A stretch of 37,254 nt of DNA from assembly GCA_020346245.1 (NCBI GenBank), contig CP070778.1, positions 2,739,877-2,777,130 on the forward strand. The letters run 5' to 3'. Below, piece by piece: positions 16,951-24,124 of the stretch. Every line of letters starts with the position of its first letter. The first letter of the stretch is position 1. The position numbers were made by a program, and so were the translations under genes. This DNA is from Flavobacteriaceae bacterium. Lineage in GTDB: Bacteria; Bacteroidota; Bacteroidia; Flavobacteriales; Flavobacteriaceae. The notes beneath the pieces are model-generated. The model searched no databases. It was given only the letters and a program-made list of their open reading frames with translations, and was not told where the DNA came from.

Positions 16951-16973
16951 ATTTGAATATTTAGAGTTTAGAA

Positions 16974-17017
16974 TAAAGGTCGCCCGGAGTACAATGGTAA
17001 ACTATGACATTTGTCAT
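16974..17017 (-). promoter_or_regulatory. CRP/FNR-like palindrome upstream of the hpf operon
   Basis: The palindrome ATGACATTTGTCAT (17004-17017, perfect half-sites) lies 54 bp upstream of the hpf start. At the fixed distance of 22 bp the minus strand reads GACCTTTA (16981 to 16974), only 4 of 6 against TAnnTTTG. This makes it one of the two weakest -7 elements of the set, consistent with strict dependence on an activator. Confidence 0.6.
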
Positions 17018-17108
17018 TGTTGACGGGTTCTGATCATAATTATATCAATTCGTTATCCTCTAATTTAGAGATACTAATTAACCTGACCAAAAACAAAAAG
17101 GTACTAAA

Positions 17109-17546
17109 CTAAGACCTTACTTGATTACTTTCTTTAAGCAATACAATAAGAACCCCCAGTATGATTACATTTTTAATGATATACTGGCCCAAAAGGGTAA
17201 GATTGAATGGTGCTTGGGTGAATACAAGATCCGGAAAAAAAAGAAAGGGTAAAAAAGTTAAAATAATATGGATCAAAGCCAGCTTTAAGGCAAATTTTAC
17301 AAAAAGGTGGCTTATTAATAATAATCCAATCGTAGTTTCCCAAATTGCAAGCAGGATTATCGATAATTCCGGGGTAAGAATTCCAAATGTCAATTGCTCA
17401 ATAGTTGCCTTGGCAAGATCTTCGGCAGGACTAACTCCTACAAAGTATTTAAGCATCCCAAACCAGAGATATACAATGCCAATACTTACCCAAATTAAAT
17501 TGATTTTTGTTTTCCTATGTATTAAACGGGCTACGAGTTCCTTCAT
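17109..17546 (-). CDS. DoxX-like four-helix membrane protein
   Basis: A 145-residue inner-membrane protein with about four hydrophobic segments: near 15-38 (INLIWVSIGIVYLWFGMLKY), 58-80 (SIILLAIWETTIGLLLI), 85-107 and 120-140 (IIKNVIILGVLIVLL). The FGxxKY segment followed by a loop with PAEDLAK and the WE helix resembles DoxX/DUF417-type proteins. That family includes thiosulfate:quinone oxidoreductase subunits and uncharacterised redox membrane proteins. The exact function is not deducible. It is a single-gene unit with its own palindrome promoter (17562-17605), so it belongs to the stress regulon. Confidence 0.75.
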   Translation of the reverse strand: MKELVARLIHRKTKINLIWVSIGIVYLWFGMLKYFVGVSPAEDLAKATIEQLTFGILTPELSIILLAIWETTIGLLLISHLFVKFALKLALIHIILTFLPFLFFPDLVFTQAPFNLTLLGQYIIKNVIILGVLIVLLKESNQVRS

Positions 17547-17561
17547 CTTTGTTAAAAAAAG

Positions 17562-17605
17562 CTAAACTAAGGTTCCTAAATAATATAAAATGTGACATAT
17601 GTCAT
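17562..17605 (-). promoter_or_regulatory. CRP/FNR-like palindrome plus -7 element for the DoxX-like gene
   Basis: The box GTGACATATGTCAT (17592-17605) contains a perfect 12-bp palindrome TGACATATGTCA. After 22 bp the minus strand reads TAGTTTAG (17569 to 17562; 5 of 6 against TAnnTTTG). The predicted leader before the ATG at 17546 is about 10-15 nt. Confidence 0.65.
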
Positions 17606-17762
17606 CTTTCTACAATTTATTTAGCCATATACTTAGACATTTTAAACGAATTAAGACATGGGTAAGATCTGATATTTTGAGCCAGTGATAGCTATGTATA
17701 AGCAATTCAATTGGTTTTCAAAAAATTAAAATCCCTATTGGCAGGAGGGAACAAGTATAGTA

Positions 17763-17806
17763 ATGATCAAAGTCATTCCTTTGTTTGGGCAATGCCCATA
17801 ATTTTG
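17763..17806 (+). promoter_or_regulatory. CRP/FNR-like palindrome plus consensus -7 element for the LytTR/ABC operon
   Basis: The palindrome ATGATCAAAGTCAT (17763-17776) is followed after 22 bp by TAATTTTG (17799-17806), an exact TAnnTTTG. The expected start is near 17811, with a leader of about 70 nt before the ATG at 17884. No -33 TTTG is present at the normal distance. Confidence 0.72.
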
Positions 17807-17883
17807 TTATCGTAATTGTAATTTATCCGGAATTTTAGCATTCACAGCACGATAATTATAAATTATTAAAATTAGTTTTTTGC

Positions 17884-18591
17884 ATGAATGATAAGTACTT
17901 AAATACCCTGGTTATAGAAAATTCAAAGGTTCAGCGGACGGTTATATGTCAGCTAGTTCGAAATCATGATTACTTAATATTGTCAGAGGCTTGTAGCAAC
18001 GCCATAGATGCAAGCAGGATAATTAAAAATAACAGAATTGATTTAATTCTACTGGATATTGAAATGCCTTATATAAATGGTTTTGACCTTCTTGCGTCTT
18101 TAGATAATAACATTCAGGTCATGATTATAACAGCAAATCCAAATCATGCACTAAAAGCATTTGACTATGGTGTTACCGATTATTTATTAAAACCTGTCAA
18201 AACTGATCGTTTTTACCAGGGCGTAAAGAAAGTGCTTACCAATTACTCCATAGCCAGAGAATCCTTTGAAGAAGGGGAATATTTATGGGTGAGGAGCAAC
18301 TTGAAAAAAAGGAAGCTCAATATTAAAGAAATTAAATGGATTGAAGCACTTGGTGATTATGTTAAAATAATAACCGATAGTGAAAACCTGATCGTCCTAA
18401 GTTCCATGAAATCAATTTCCGATAAACTACCTAAAGATAGATTTCTTAGGATTCACAGATCATATATTGTAAATTTAAACAAGGTAGAAAAATTCGGTTG
18501 TACGAGTGTGGAGGTAGGTCAATATCAACTGCCTATGAGCAGAAAGCAAAAAACAAAACTTGAACTGCTTTTGGAAAAGGTGGATAATTAG
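17884..18591 (+). CDS. LytTR-family response regulator without adjacent kinase
   Basis: A 235-residue regulator. The receiver domain (about 5-120) has phospho-acceptor D58 in LLDIEMP, T83 and K103, but E12-N13 where most receivers have two acidic residues, so metal binding may be altered. The LytTR DNA-binding domain (about 130-230) shows WIEALGDYVKI and the conserved FLRIHRSYIVNLNKV. LytTR proteins bind direct repeats and usually pair with a LytS/YehU-type membrane kinase; none is present. The gene heads an operon with a membrane fusion protein, an ABC permease and an ATPase. It is preceded by a consensus palindrome promoter, so it probably forms a second regulatory tier below the CRP-type regulator. 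Confidence 0.9.
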   Translation: MNDKYLNTLVIENSKVQRTVICQLVRNHDYLILSEACSNAIDASRIIKNNRIDLILLDIEMPYINGFDLLASLDNNIQVMIITANPNHALKAFDYGVTDYLLKPVKTDRFYQGVKKVLTNYSIARESFEEGEYLWVRSNLKKRKLNIKEIKWIEALGDYVKIITDSENLIVLSSMKSISDKLPKDRFLRIHRSYIVNLNKVEKFGCTSVEVGQYQLPMSRKQKTKLELLLEKVDN

Positions 18592-18628
18592 CAAGTTAAA
18601 TTATACCGGATAACTCAAAATAAACTTG

Positions 18629-19732
18629 ATGAGATATATTCCTTTTTCGTATCGACTACTTTTTAGCTTATTCCTAATTTCTGCCTTGGCGGGCTGCAAT
18701 AAAGGCCAGGAAAAGATCCTGCCTTCAGAGGTAACAATTACAGAATCTGTATATTCATCCGTAACCATTCAGCCAGATAGCCTTTATCAGGTATACGCAG
18801 CTGTTGGGGGTATTCTGGATAAAAACTTTGTTGACGAAGGCGATACAGTGGCCAAAGGCACACCAATTGCACAAATCATCAACAACACCCCAAAGCTAAA
18901 CATGGAGAATGCGAAACTTAACCTGGAATTGGCACGAGAGAATTATAGTGGAAGTAATGCCATAATAAGAGCGTTGATCGATGAAATAAAGGCCGCGGAA
19001 CTTAAATACAAAAATGATTCTGTAAATTTTTCAAGGCAAAAAAATCTATGGGAACAAAATATAGGATCAAAAATAGAATATGAAAACAGAAAACTGGCTT
19101 ATGAATTATCCAGTAATAACCTGGCGTTACTAAAAGGTAATTTCGAAAGAACAAAGTCAGAATTAAAAACAAAATTAAGGCAAGCAGAAAACAATTATCA
19201 AACCTCTTTGATCGCAACAAAGGATTTTACCGTAACAAGTAAAATTAATGGTAAACTTTATGCGCTTTACAAAAACCAGGGCGAAATTGTTAATACCATA
19301 GAACCTATTGCTTCGGTTGGGAGTGCCACTGATTTTATAGTTGAAATGTTAGTCGACGAGGTTGATATTGTTAAGTTGAAAATTGGTCAAACCGCTTTGA
19401 TAACACTTGATGCATACGGGACAAAAGTATACACTGCAGTTATTAGCAAAATTTATCCCAGAAAAGATGAACGCTCTCAGACTTTTAAAATTGAAGCACT
19501 GTTTACAAACCCTCCTGAAATACTTTATCCCGGACTGGCAGGAGAGGGCAATATCATTATTTCCCAAAAAGAAAATGCCCTTACCATTCCCAAGGAATAT
19601 CTTATTGGTGAAAATAACGTAAAAACGGAAGAGGGAATTATAGAAATTGTGACGGGGATAGAAGACATGGAGCGCGTTGAAGTTCGTTCCGGCCTGGATG
19701 TAAATACGTACATTTTAAAGCCTGAAGAATGA
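18629..19732 (+). CDS. periplasmic adaptor (membrane fusion) lipoprotein of an ABC exporter
   Basis: A 367-residue HlyD/MacA-type adaptor, read from the ATG at 18629 (a TTG one codon earlier also opens the frame). The lipobox SALAGC places the lipidated Cys near residue 23. The order is an N-terminal lipoyl half (GGILDKNFVDEGDTVAKGTPIAQI), a long alpha-hairpin of about 110 residues, a second lipoyl half (FTVTSKINGKLYALYKNQGEIV) and a beta-barrel (VEMLVDEVDIVKLKIGQTALITLD). It would link the downstream permease and ATPase to the outer membrane or to a substrate in the periplasm. The substrate is not deducible; MacAB-type systems move lipopeptides, siderophores or small toxins. Its stop overlaps the permease start by 4 nt (ATGA). 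Confidence 0.88.
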   Translation: MRYIPFSYRLLFSLFLISALAGCNKGQEKILPSEVTITESVYSSVTIQPDSLYQVYAAVGGILDKNFVDEGDTVAKGTPIAQIINNTPKLNMENAKLNLELARENYSGSNAIIRALIDEIKAAELKYKNDSVNFSRQKNLWEQNIGSKIEYENRKLAYELSSNNLALLKGNFERTKSELKTKLRQAENNYQTSLIATKDFTVTSKINGKLYALYKNQGEIVNTIEPIASVGSATDFIVEMLVDEVDIVKLKIGQTALITLDAYGTKVYTAVISKIYPRKDERSQTFKIEALFTNPPEILYPGLAGEGNIIISQKENALTIPKEYLIGENNVKTEEGIIEIVTGIEDMERVEVRSGLDVNTYILKPEE

Positions 19733-20991
19733 CCAATTGGAAGTTAATAATTAATATCGCCAAAACGCATCTGTTAACTAAAATGAAGTCTACGGTAACT
19801 GCCTCATTGGGTGTTACCTTCGGTATTGGAGCCTATATTACATTGGTAAGCTTTATGACTGGTTTGAATGGCATGTTAGATGATCTCATTCTCAACCAGA
19901 CCCCTCACATACACATGTTTAATGAAATTGAACCTTCAGTAGAACAACCCATTTCGTTATACGATAAATTTGATGAAGGCTTCAACGTGGTCCACTCTAT
20001 TAAGCCAAAACAAAGCCAGCTCAAAATACATAATGCACTTCCAATATTGCATTATTTAAAAGATCAGGAAAATGTAAGAGGTGCAACACCTCAACTCCGG
20101 TCTCAGATATTTTACCTTTCCGGTTCCATAGAACTGGGCGGCAATCTTGTAGGCGTGGATATAATGGAGGAAGTGCGCTTATCTAATATTCAGGATAATA
20201 TTGTGGAGGGCAGTCCGGAGGCACTGAGAAATACGGATAATGGAATTTTACTGGGATCCGGGCTGGCCAAAAAAATGTCATTACATGTTGGGAATCGCAT
20301 ACAGGTCAGTACTGTCAAAGGCACGGTTTTTCCATTAAAGATAGTTGGGATCTATCAGAGTGGTATTGCTGAAATAGACAACGTTCAAAGTTTTGCGAAT
20401 CTTAAAACAGTCCAGAGAATACTTGGAGAGGCAGAAAATTATATTACCGATATCAATATTAAACTCCAAGACCTCTCCGAGGCGCCCGCGATGGCCAGAC
20501 AATTAGAGAAACAGTTTAAGATTAAAGCCACAGACATTAATGAAGCAAATGCACAGTTTGAAACAGGCAGCAATATTCGAAATATAATTACTTATGCAGT
20601 TTCTATAACCTTGCTCATTGTGGCAGGTTTCGGGATCTATAATATCCTGAATATGCTCATTTATGAAAAAATGAAAGACATAGCCATACTTAAGGCAACC
20701 GGGTTTTCGGGTACAGATGTTCAGCTTATATTTATGAGTCAGGCTATGATTATTGGTGTTATAGGTGGATTCATAGGCTTGATAATCGGATTTTTCTTAT
20801 CAAGAGTTATTGATAATATCCCATTCGAAACAGAGGCCTTACCAACGATCAGTACATTTCCTGTAAATTACAATCCGGGTTATTATTTTATCGGTATCAC
20901 ATTTGCACTTATTTCCACATTCATTGCCGGTTATCTACCCTCCAATAAAGCAAAAAAAATAGATCCTGTGCGAATTATTCGCGGAACCTAA
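19729..20991 (+). CDS. FtsX/MacB-type ABC transporter permease
   Basis: A 420-residue inner-membrane protein with the LolC/MacB layout. One transmembrane segment lies near 22-45 (TASLGVTFGIGAYITLVSFM), then a periplasmic domain of about 230 residues, then three C-terminal segments near 285-310, 335-362 and 384-408. The segment IAILKATGFSGTDVQLIF between helices 2 and 3 is the typical FtsX coupling region. The ATPase is encoded separately, as in LolCDE rather than fused MacB. It overlaps the adaptor gene by 4 nt and precedes the ATPase gene by 9 nt, so translation is probably coupled. Confidence 0.92.
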   Translation: MTNWKLIINIAKTHLLTKMKSTVTASLGVTFGIGAYITLVSFMTGLNGMLDDLILNQTPHIHMFNEIEPSVEQPISLYDKFDEGFNVVHSIKPKQSQLKIHNALPILHYLKDQENVRGATPQLRSQIFYLSGSIELGGNLVGVDIMEEVRLSNIQDNIVEGSPEALRNTDNGILLGSGLAKKMSLHVGNRIQVSTVKGTVFPLKIVGIYQSGIAEIDNVQSFANLKTVQRILGEAENYITDINIKLQDLSEAPAMARQLEKQFKIKATDINEANAQFETGSNIRNIITYAVSITLLIVAGFGIYNILNMLIYEKMKDIAILKATGFSGTDVQLIFMSQAMIIGVIGGFIGLIIGFFLSRVIDNIPFETEALPTISTFPVNYNPGYYFIGITFALISTFIAGYLPSNKAKKIDPVRIIRGT

Positions 20992-21000
20992 TCTACAGCT

Positions 21001-21675
21001 ATGGGAACGGTACTGGAAACAAAAACTATTAATAAGCATTTTAGAAAACCTGTAGATTTTCATGTCTTAAAAGATATCAGCTTTAATGTTAAAGAAGGAG
21101 AATTTGCCTCAATAATGGGCAAATCGGGTTCAGGAAAATCAACTCTGCTATATATTCTTTCTACCATGGATACCGACTATGAAGGTAAGCTGTTCTTAAA
21201 TGAAGAACTCGTAACCGGAAAACCGCATAAAGAACTGTCGCAAATTAGGAACAGGCATATTGGTTTTGTATTTCAATTTCATTATCTCCTCTCTGAATTC
21301 AGTGTCCTGGAGAATGTTATGCTTCCTGCAAAAAAATTATCTACTAAATCCTATCAGGAAATTGAACATGATGCCATGGAGAAATTAAATATGCTGAACA
21401 TTGGACATTTGGCAACAAAAAGGGCTTCCCGGGTTTCTGGCGGAGAAAAACAGCGGGTGGCTATTGCGAGAGCACTTATCAATAATCCCGATATCTTAAT
21501 GGGAGATGAGCCTACAGGCAATCTTGATAGTTATAATGCCGAAAACGTTTTCCAAATATTTAAAAGGTTAAAAGAAGAAGAAGGACTTTCTTTATTGGTG
21601 GTAACACATGATTTAGATTTTGCAAAACGAACAGATCGGATAATAGAAATGGAAGATGGCACCATTATTTCCTGA
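21001..21675 (+). CDS. ABC transporter ATPase, LolD/MacB-type
   Basis: A 224-residue ATPase with complete motifs: Walker A GKSGSGKST (40-48), Q-loop Q92 in FVFQFH, signature VSGGEKQ (145-151), Walker B ILMGDEP with E170, D-loop NLD and switch H203 in VTHDLDF. Sequence and length fit the LolD/MacB/FtsE branch that powers mechanotransmission through FtsX-type permeases. It is the last gene of the LytTR-adaptor-permease-ATPase operon and converges with usp6, with only 23 bp between them. Confidence 0.95.
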   Translation: MGTVLETKTINKHFRKPVDFHVLKDISFNVKEGEFASIMGKSGSGKSTLLYILSTMDTDYEGKLFLNEELVTGKPHKELSQIRNRHIGFVFQFHYLLSEFSVLENVMLPAKKLSTKSYQEIEHDAMEKLNMLNIGHLATKRASRVSGGEKQRVAIARALINNPDILMGDEPTGNLDSYNAENVFQIFKRLKEEEGLSLLVVTHDLDFAKRTDRIIEMEDGTIIS

Positions 21676-21698
21676 ATACTAAGAGCCGAATCCCAACT

Positions 21699-22532
21699 TC
21701 AGGAATTATAGCAAAGAATCGGAATAGTAACCAGGTTCTCCATTCTTTTAACAATATCTTTACCAAAAACAGAAGCAAAGAGACCCTTATTTTCTCGCTC
21801 CAGCATACCTAAAATATCCGCATTTTCATCTCCTATATGCATCCTTAAGCCCTGTTCTATATTATTGGCCAGTACCATGTGAAAACTAATTTTTTTATAG
21901 GAAACCTGAACTTCCAATAATTCTTTAAACCATTCCATCTGCTGCATTGCAGCATATTCCTCTAAGGTAGGTATATGTACCACTTCTATTTCAGCATCGT
22001 ACTTTTCCGCTATTTCCGACATTTTTTCTAAAGCAATAATATCGGCTGATTCAAAATCGCTGGCGTAAACCATTTTTTCAATTTTCTTATAGCTGTATTC
22101 CGGGGGAATAATAAGTATTGGGCACAGGTTTTTATCTATTAATTTATTCGCAATATTCCCGCTAAAGAAACCCCGGGCAGAATGTTCATCTTTCATCCCA
22201 ATGATAAGCAAATCAATTGTATCTTTTTTAATTTTGTCGCTAATTGCTTTGCTTATGGACGTATTTTCAGTAACCTCGCAAATTAGTTGATCTTTATTTA
22301 AGTTTTGATCCAGATTGTTTCTGCAATAGTCTTCCACCAATTCTTTTTGCTCATTCATTGCCAATTTATTTAATTGCTCTGAAGACCGGATATTGGATGT
22401 TCGCACAGGAGGAAGATCATAAACATGAAAAACAACCAGTTTGGTATTTAAAGTTTCACTAAGATTCTTTGCATAATTTAATGTTGAAATAGAATTCCTG
22501 CTGCAGTCCGTGGCATAGAGTATAGTGTCCAT
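21699..22532 (-). CDS. tandem UspA-domain universal stress protein 6, divergent ATP site
   Basis: A 277-residue two-domain Usp and the most diverged of the six. The first strand is DTILYATDCSRNSISTL. The position of the ATP signature reads GMKDEHSARGFFSGN: the second Gly is Asp115 and the final Ser/Thr is Asn126. Nucleotide binding may be lost, as in the UspA subgroup that does not bind ATP. The C-terminal domain ends ILGMLERENKGLFASVFGKDIVKRM...IPILCYN. It is a single-gene unit with a palindrome promoter at 22555-22598, divergent from helical paralogue C. Confidence 0.9.
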   Translation of the reverse strand: MDTILYATDCSRNSISTLNYAKNLSETLNTKLVVFHVYDLPPVRTSNIRSSEQLNKLAMNEQKELVEDYCRNNLDQNLNKDQLICEVTENTSISKAISDKIKKDTIDLLIIGMKDEHSARGFFSGNIANKLIDKNLCPILIIPPEYSYKKIEKMVYASDFESADIIALEKMSEIAEKYDAEIEVVHIPTLEEYAAMQQMEWFKELLEVQVSYKKISFHMVLANNIEQGLRMHIGDENADILGMLERENKGLFASVFGKDIVKRMENLVTIPILCYNS

Positions 22533-22554
22533 AAAAAATCATTTTAAGATCAGG

Positions 22555-22598
22555 TGAATTTACCTCTATTTAGACCTGTATAATATGATATTGGTCAC
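22555..22598 (-). promoter_or_regulatory. CRP/FNR-like palindrome for usp6
   Basis: ATGATATTGGTCAC (22585-22598) is an imperfect member of the box family. After 22 bp the minus strand reads TAAATTCA (22562 to 22555; 4 of 6 against TAnnTTTG). The predicted leader is about 18 nt. It lies 11 bp from a second box that faces the other way. Confidence 0.5.
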
Positions 22599-22609
22599 AA
22601 AAGGTCAAC

Positions 22610-22653
22610 ATGACTTATATCATAAAAATTAGACTCCGACTGAACTACTTTTA
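22610..22653 (+). promoter_or_regulatory. CRP/FNR-like palindrome plus -7 element for helical gene C
   Basis: ATGACTTATATCAT (22610-22623) is followed after 22 bp by TACTTTTA (22646-22653; 5 of 6 against TAnnTTTG). The expected transcript start near 22658 lies downstream of the GTG at 22655, so translation should begin at the ATG at 22679. Confidence 0.65.
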
Positions 22654-22678
22654 AGTGAAGAAAAAAGATACTTTAATT

Positions 22679-23128
22679 ATGGATAACGACACTAAATCAA
22701 AGCAGCAAAATAATATGGGAGAGGTTAAATGGCAAGAACTTTATATCCTTACGGATCACTGGAAGTCGGATCTTGACTTCTATAAAGATGACCTTCGGTT
22801 TTTACATCATTTGATAGACAAGTATATCATCTGGATTACAAAAGACGACAACCTCAACATGGTAAAAGATATAGAGAAAAACCTATTTGAGATTAAGAAG
22901 GAAAGTTTGGCTTTAATGAATGAATTAATAACCCACCAGGGAAATTTGGGGCTCATGGTGGAAAATCCGGTTCAGAGTTCAAATCCACAGTTTTTGAAGG
23001 ATCATGAAACCCTTGAAGAGAAAATTGCAAATTTCGTGAAATTGTTCAGGTCCAATAGAAAAGAGGTATTTAACATCACAGAATACATCATTGACAGCGA
23101 AGAGTTACCTAATATTCTTAAATCCTGA
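22679..23128 (+). CDS. small helical protein, stress-island paralogue C
   Basis: A 149-residue charged helical protein from the ATG at 22679 and the third member of the family. Its blocks are WKSDLDFYKDDLRFLHHLIDKY, then LITHQGNLGLM, then DHETL and the last helix NRKEVFNITEYI. A longer frame begins at a GTG at 22655, but this overlaps the predicted transcription start. It stands alone, 17 kb from paralogues A and B, yet has the same promoter type, which argues that the protein belongs to the regulon by function and not just by position. No catalytic motif or membrane segment is visible; function unknown. Confidence 0.8.
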   Translation: MDNDTKSKQQNNMGEVKWQELYILTDHWKSDLDFYKDDLRFLHHLIDKYIIWITKDDNLNMVKDIEKNLFEIKKESLALMNELITHQGNLGLMVENPVQSSNPQFLKDHETLEEKIANFVKLFRSNRKEVFNITEYIIDSEELPNILKS

Positions 23129-23205
23129 TCCATTACAAATATTCCTTTATATACTTGTTAACTGATATTTAGGATGGTATCTTTTAATCTATGAAGTAAC
23201 AGCGA

Positions 23206-23240
23206 TTGGGCTTCTAAATAGAAATTCTTCGTTATATTTG
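23206..23240 (+). promoter_or_regulatory. promoter of tRNA-Leu
   Basis: An exact Bacteroidota -7 element, TATATTTG, is at 23233-23240, with a TTG at 23206-23208, 24 bp upstream (slightly long). The expected start is near 23246, about 12 nt before the tRNA. No palindrome box is present, as expected for a constitutive gene. Confidence 0.65.
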
Positions 23241-23258
23241 CACCGCAATTTTAGTAAA

Positions 23259-23342
23259 GCCCACGTGGTGAAATTGGTATACACGCTACCTTGAGGGGGT
23301 AGTGTTCGAAAGGACGTGCTGGTTCGACTCCAGTCGTGGGCA
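23259..23342 (+). tRNA. tRNA-Leu (anticodon GAG)
   Basis: An 84-nt class II tRNA. The acceptor stem is GCCCACG/CGTGGGC with discriminator A at 23342. The anticodon stem CTACC/GGTAG encloses the loop TTGAGGG, giving anticodon GAG, which reads CTC and CTT leucine codons. A long variable arm (GTTCGAAAGGAC region) and the T-loop TTCGACT are present. The 3' CCA is not encoded (the sequence continues CAAAA) and must be added by the nucleotidyltransferase. Confidence 0.97.
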
Positions 23343-23345
23343 CAA

Positions 23346-23386
23346 AAAAACTGCTTCCGTTTTAACAGAAGCAGTTTTTCTTTTTT
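23346..23386. terminator. bidirectional rho-independent terminator
   Basis: The stem AAAACTGCTTC/GAAGCAGTTTT has a loop of about 10 nt, a T-run on the plus strand and, through the flanking A-run, a T-run on the minus strand as well. It ends the tRNA-Leu transcript and also lies about 10 nt past the stop codon of the convergent DUF1080 gene. Confidence 0.9.
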
Positions 23387-23396
23387 AGTGTATCTA

Positions 23397-24113
23397 CTAT
23401 AAGCGTCTTACCTTTACATTTCTGAACCAGACCCCTGCACCATGGTCCTGAAGTGCCAAATAGCCATCATTTGATTTGCCATAATCAGGATAGTCATTCC
23501 ATTTACCACTATTGCGTTTATCTAACCAGTCTTGTGAATTCTTATCGAATTCAACAATTTTCTTCCCATTAAGCCAATGTTCAGCTTTACCTCTATTAAA
23601 AACAATTTTACTGGTATTCCATTCTCCAACCGGTTTCAGGATTTTATTTTCATTAGCTACATGCATGGCATAATTAGCTCCGGTTTTTTGCCAATCTTCA
23701 AGTGGTTCGTCAAAACCAACATCATCCAATAACTGGTACTCCGGTCCTGTTTCATAAGGTGAGTGATAAATGGTATCCTCTACTACATGATAAAAAGCAC
23801 CGCTATTGCCCCCTTTGGTTATTTTCCATTCAAAGGCAAATTCAAAATTGTCATATGTTTCTGTGCTAATGATATCACCTCCTACATCCCCGGCTTCTCC
23901 AAAACATTCGATGACGTTATCCTTAATCGACCAATTTGATGGCAGGGAGTCCTGGTTATAACCCCTCCAATCTGATGGGTCCATAAGGTCTACCCATTCA
24001 CTCTCTACTATTTGATCTTCTTTTGCTGCAGGTGTTTCTGCTTTATTCTTCCCGGCATTCTTGCATGCTCCTATTAAAAGCACCAAACCTATTATTACAA
24101 TTCGTAGTTTCAT
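23397..24113 (-). CDS. DUF1080 (3-keto-disaccharide hydrolase family) lipoprotein
   Basis: A 238-residue lipoprotein from the ATG at 24113 (MKLRIVIIGLVLLIGAC, lipidated Cys17). The open frame extends 14 codons further upstream, but that part would precede the signal peptide and overlap the neighbouring gene. The mature domain is a beta-sandwich of the DUF1080 family, with WVDLMDPSDWRGYNQDSLPSNWSIKDNVIE near its start and the closing strand GVWFRNVKVRRL. Family members hydrolyse 3-keto-glycosides or bind sugars. It follows the Gfo/Idh/MocA dehydrogenase gene by 11 nt, the usual pairing in which the dehydrogenase makes a 3-keto-glycoside and the DUF1080 protein cleaves it. Confidence 0.88.
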   Translation of the reverse strand: MKLRIVIIGLVLLIGACKNAGKNKAETPAAKEDQIVESEWVDLMDPSDWRGYNQDSLPSNWSIKDNVIECFGEAGDVGGDIISTETYDNFEFAFEWKITKGGNSGAFYHVVEDTIYHSPYETGPEYQLLDDVGFDEPLEDWQKTGANYAMHVANENKILKPVGEWNTSKIVFNRGKAEHWLNGKKIVEFDKNSQDWLDKRNSGKWNDYPDYGKSNDGYLALQDHGAGVWFRNVKVRRL

Positions 24114-24124
24114 AATCTTAAAAT

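Larger units (their letters stand above)
17547..17883. other. 337-bp divergent regulatory region with two palindrome boxes
   Basis: This gene-free region separates the DoxX-like gene (minus) from the LytTR regulator gene (plus). It contains the box at 17592-17605 facing left and the box at 17763-17776 facing right, each with its own -7 element. The AT-rich 150 bp between the boxes shows no open frame or strong hairpin. Confidence 0.7.

Noticed and set aside
22655..22678. GTG-initiated extension of helical gene C
   Set aside because: It lies at or before the predicted transcription start, and the family similarity begins after the internal ATG.
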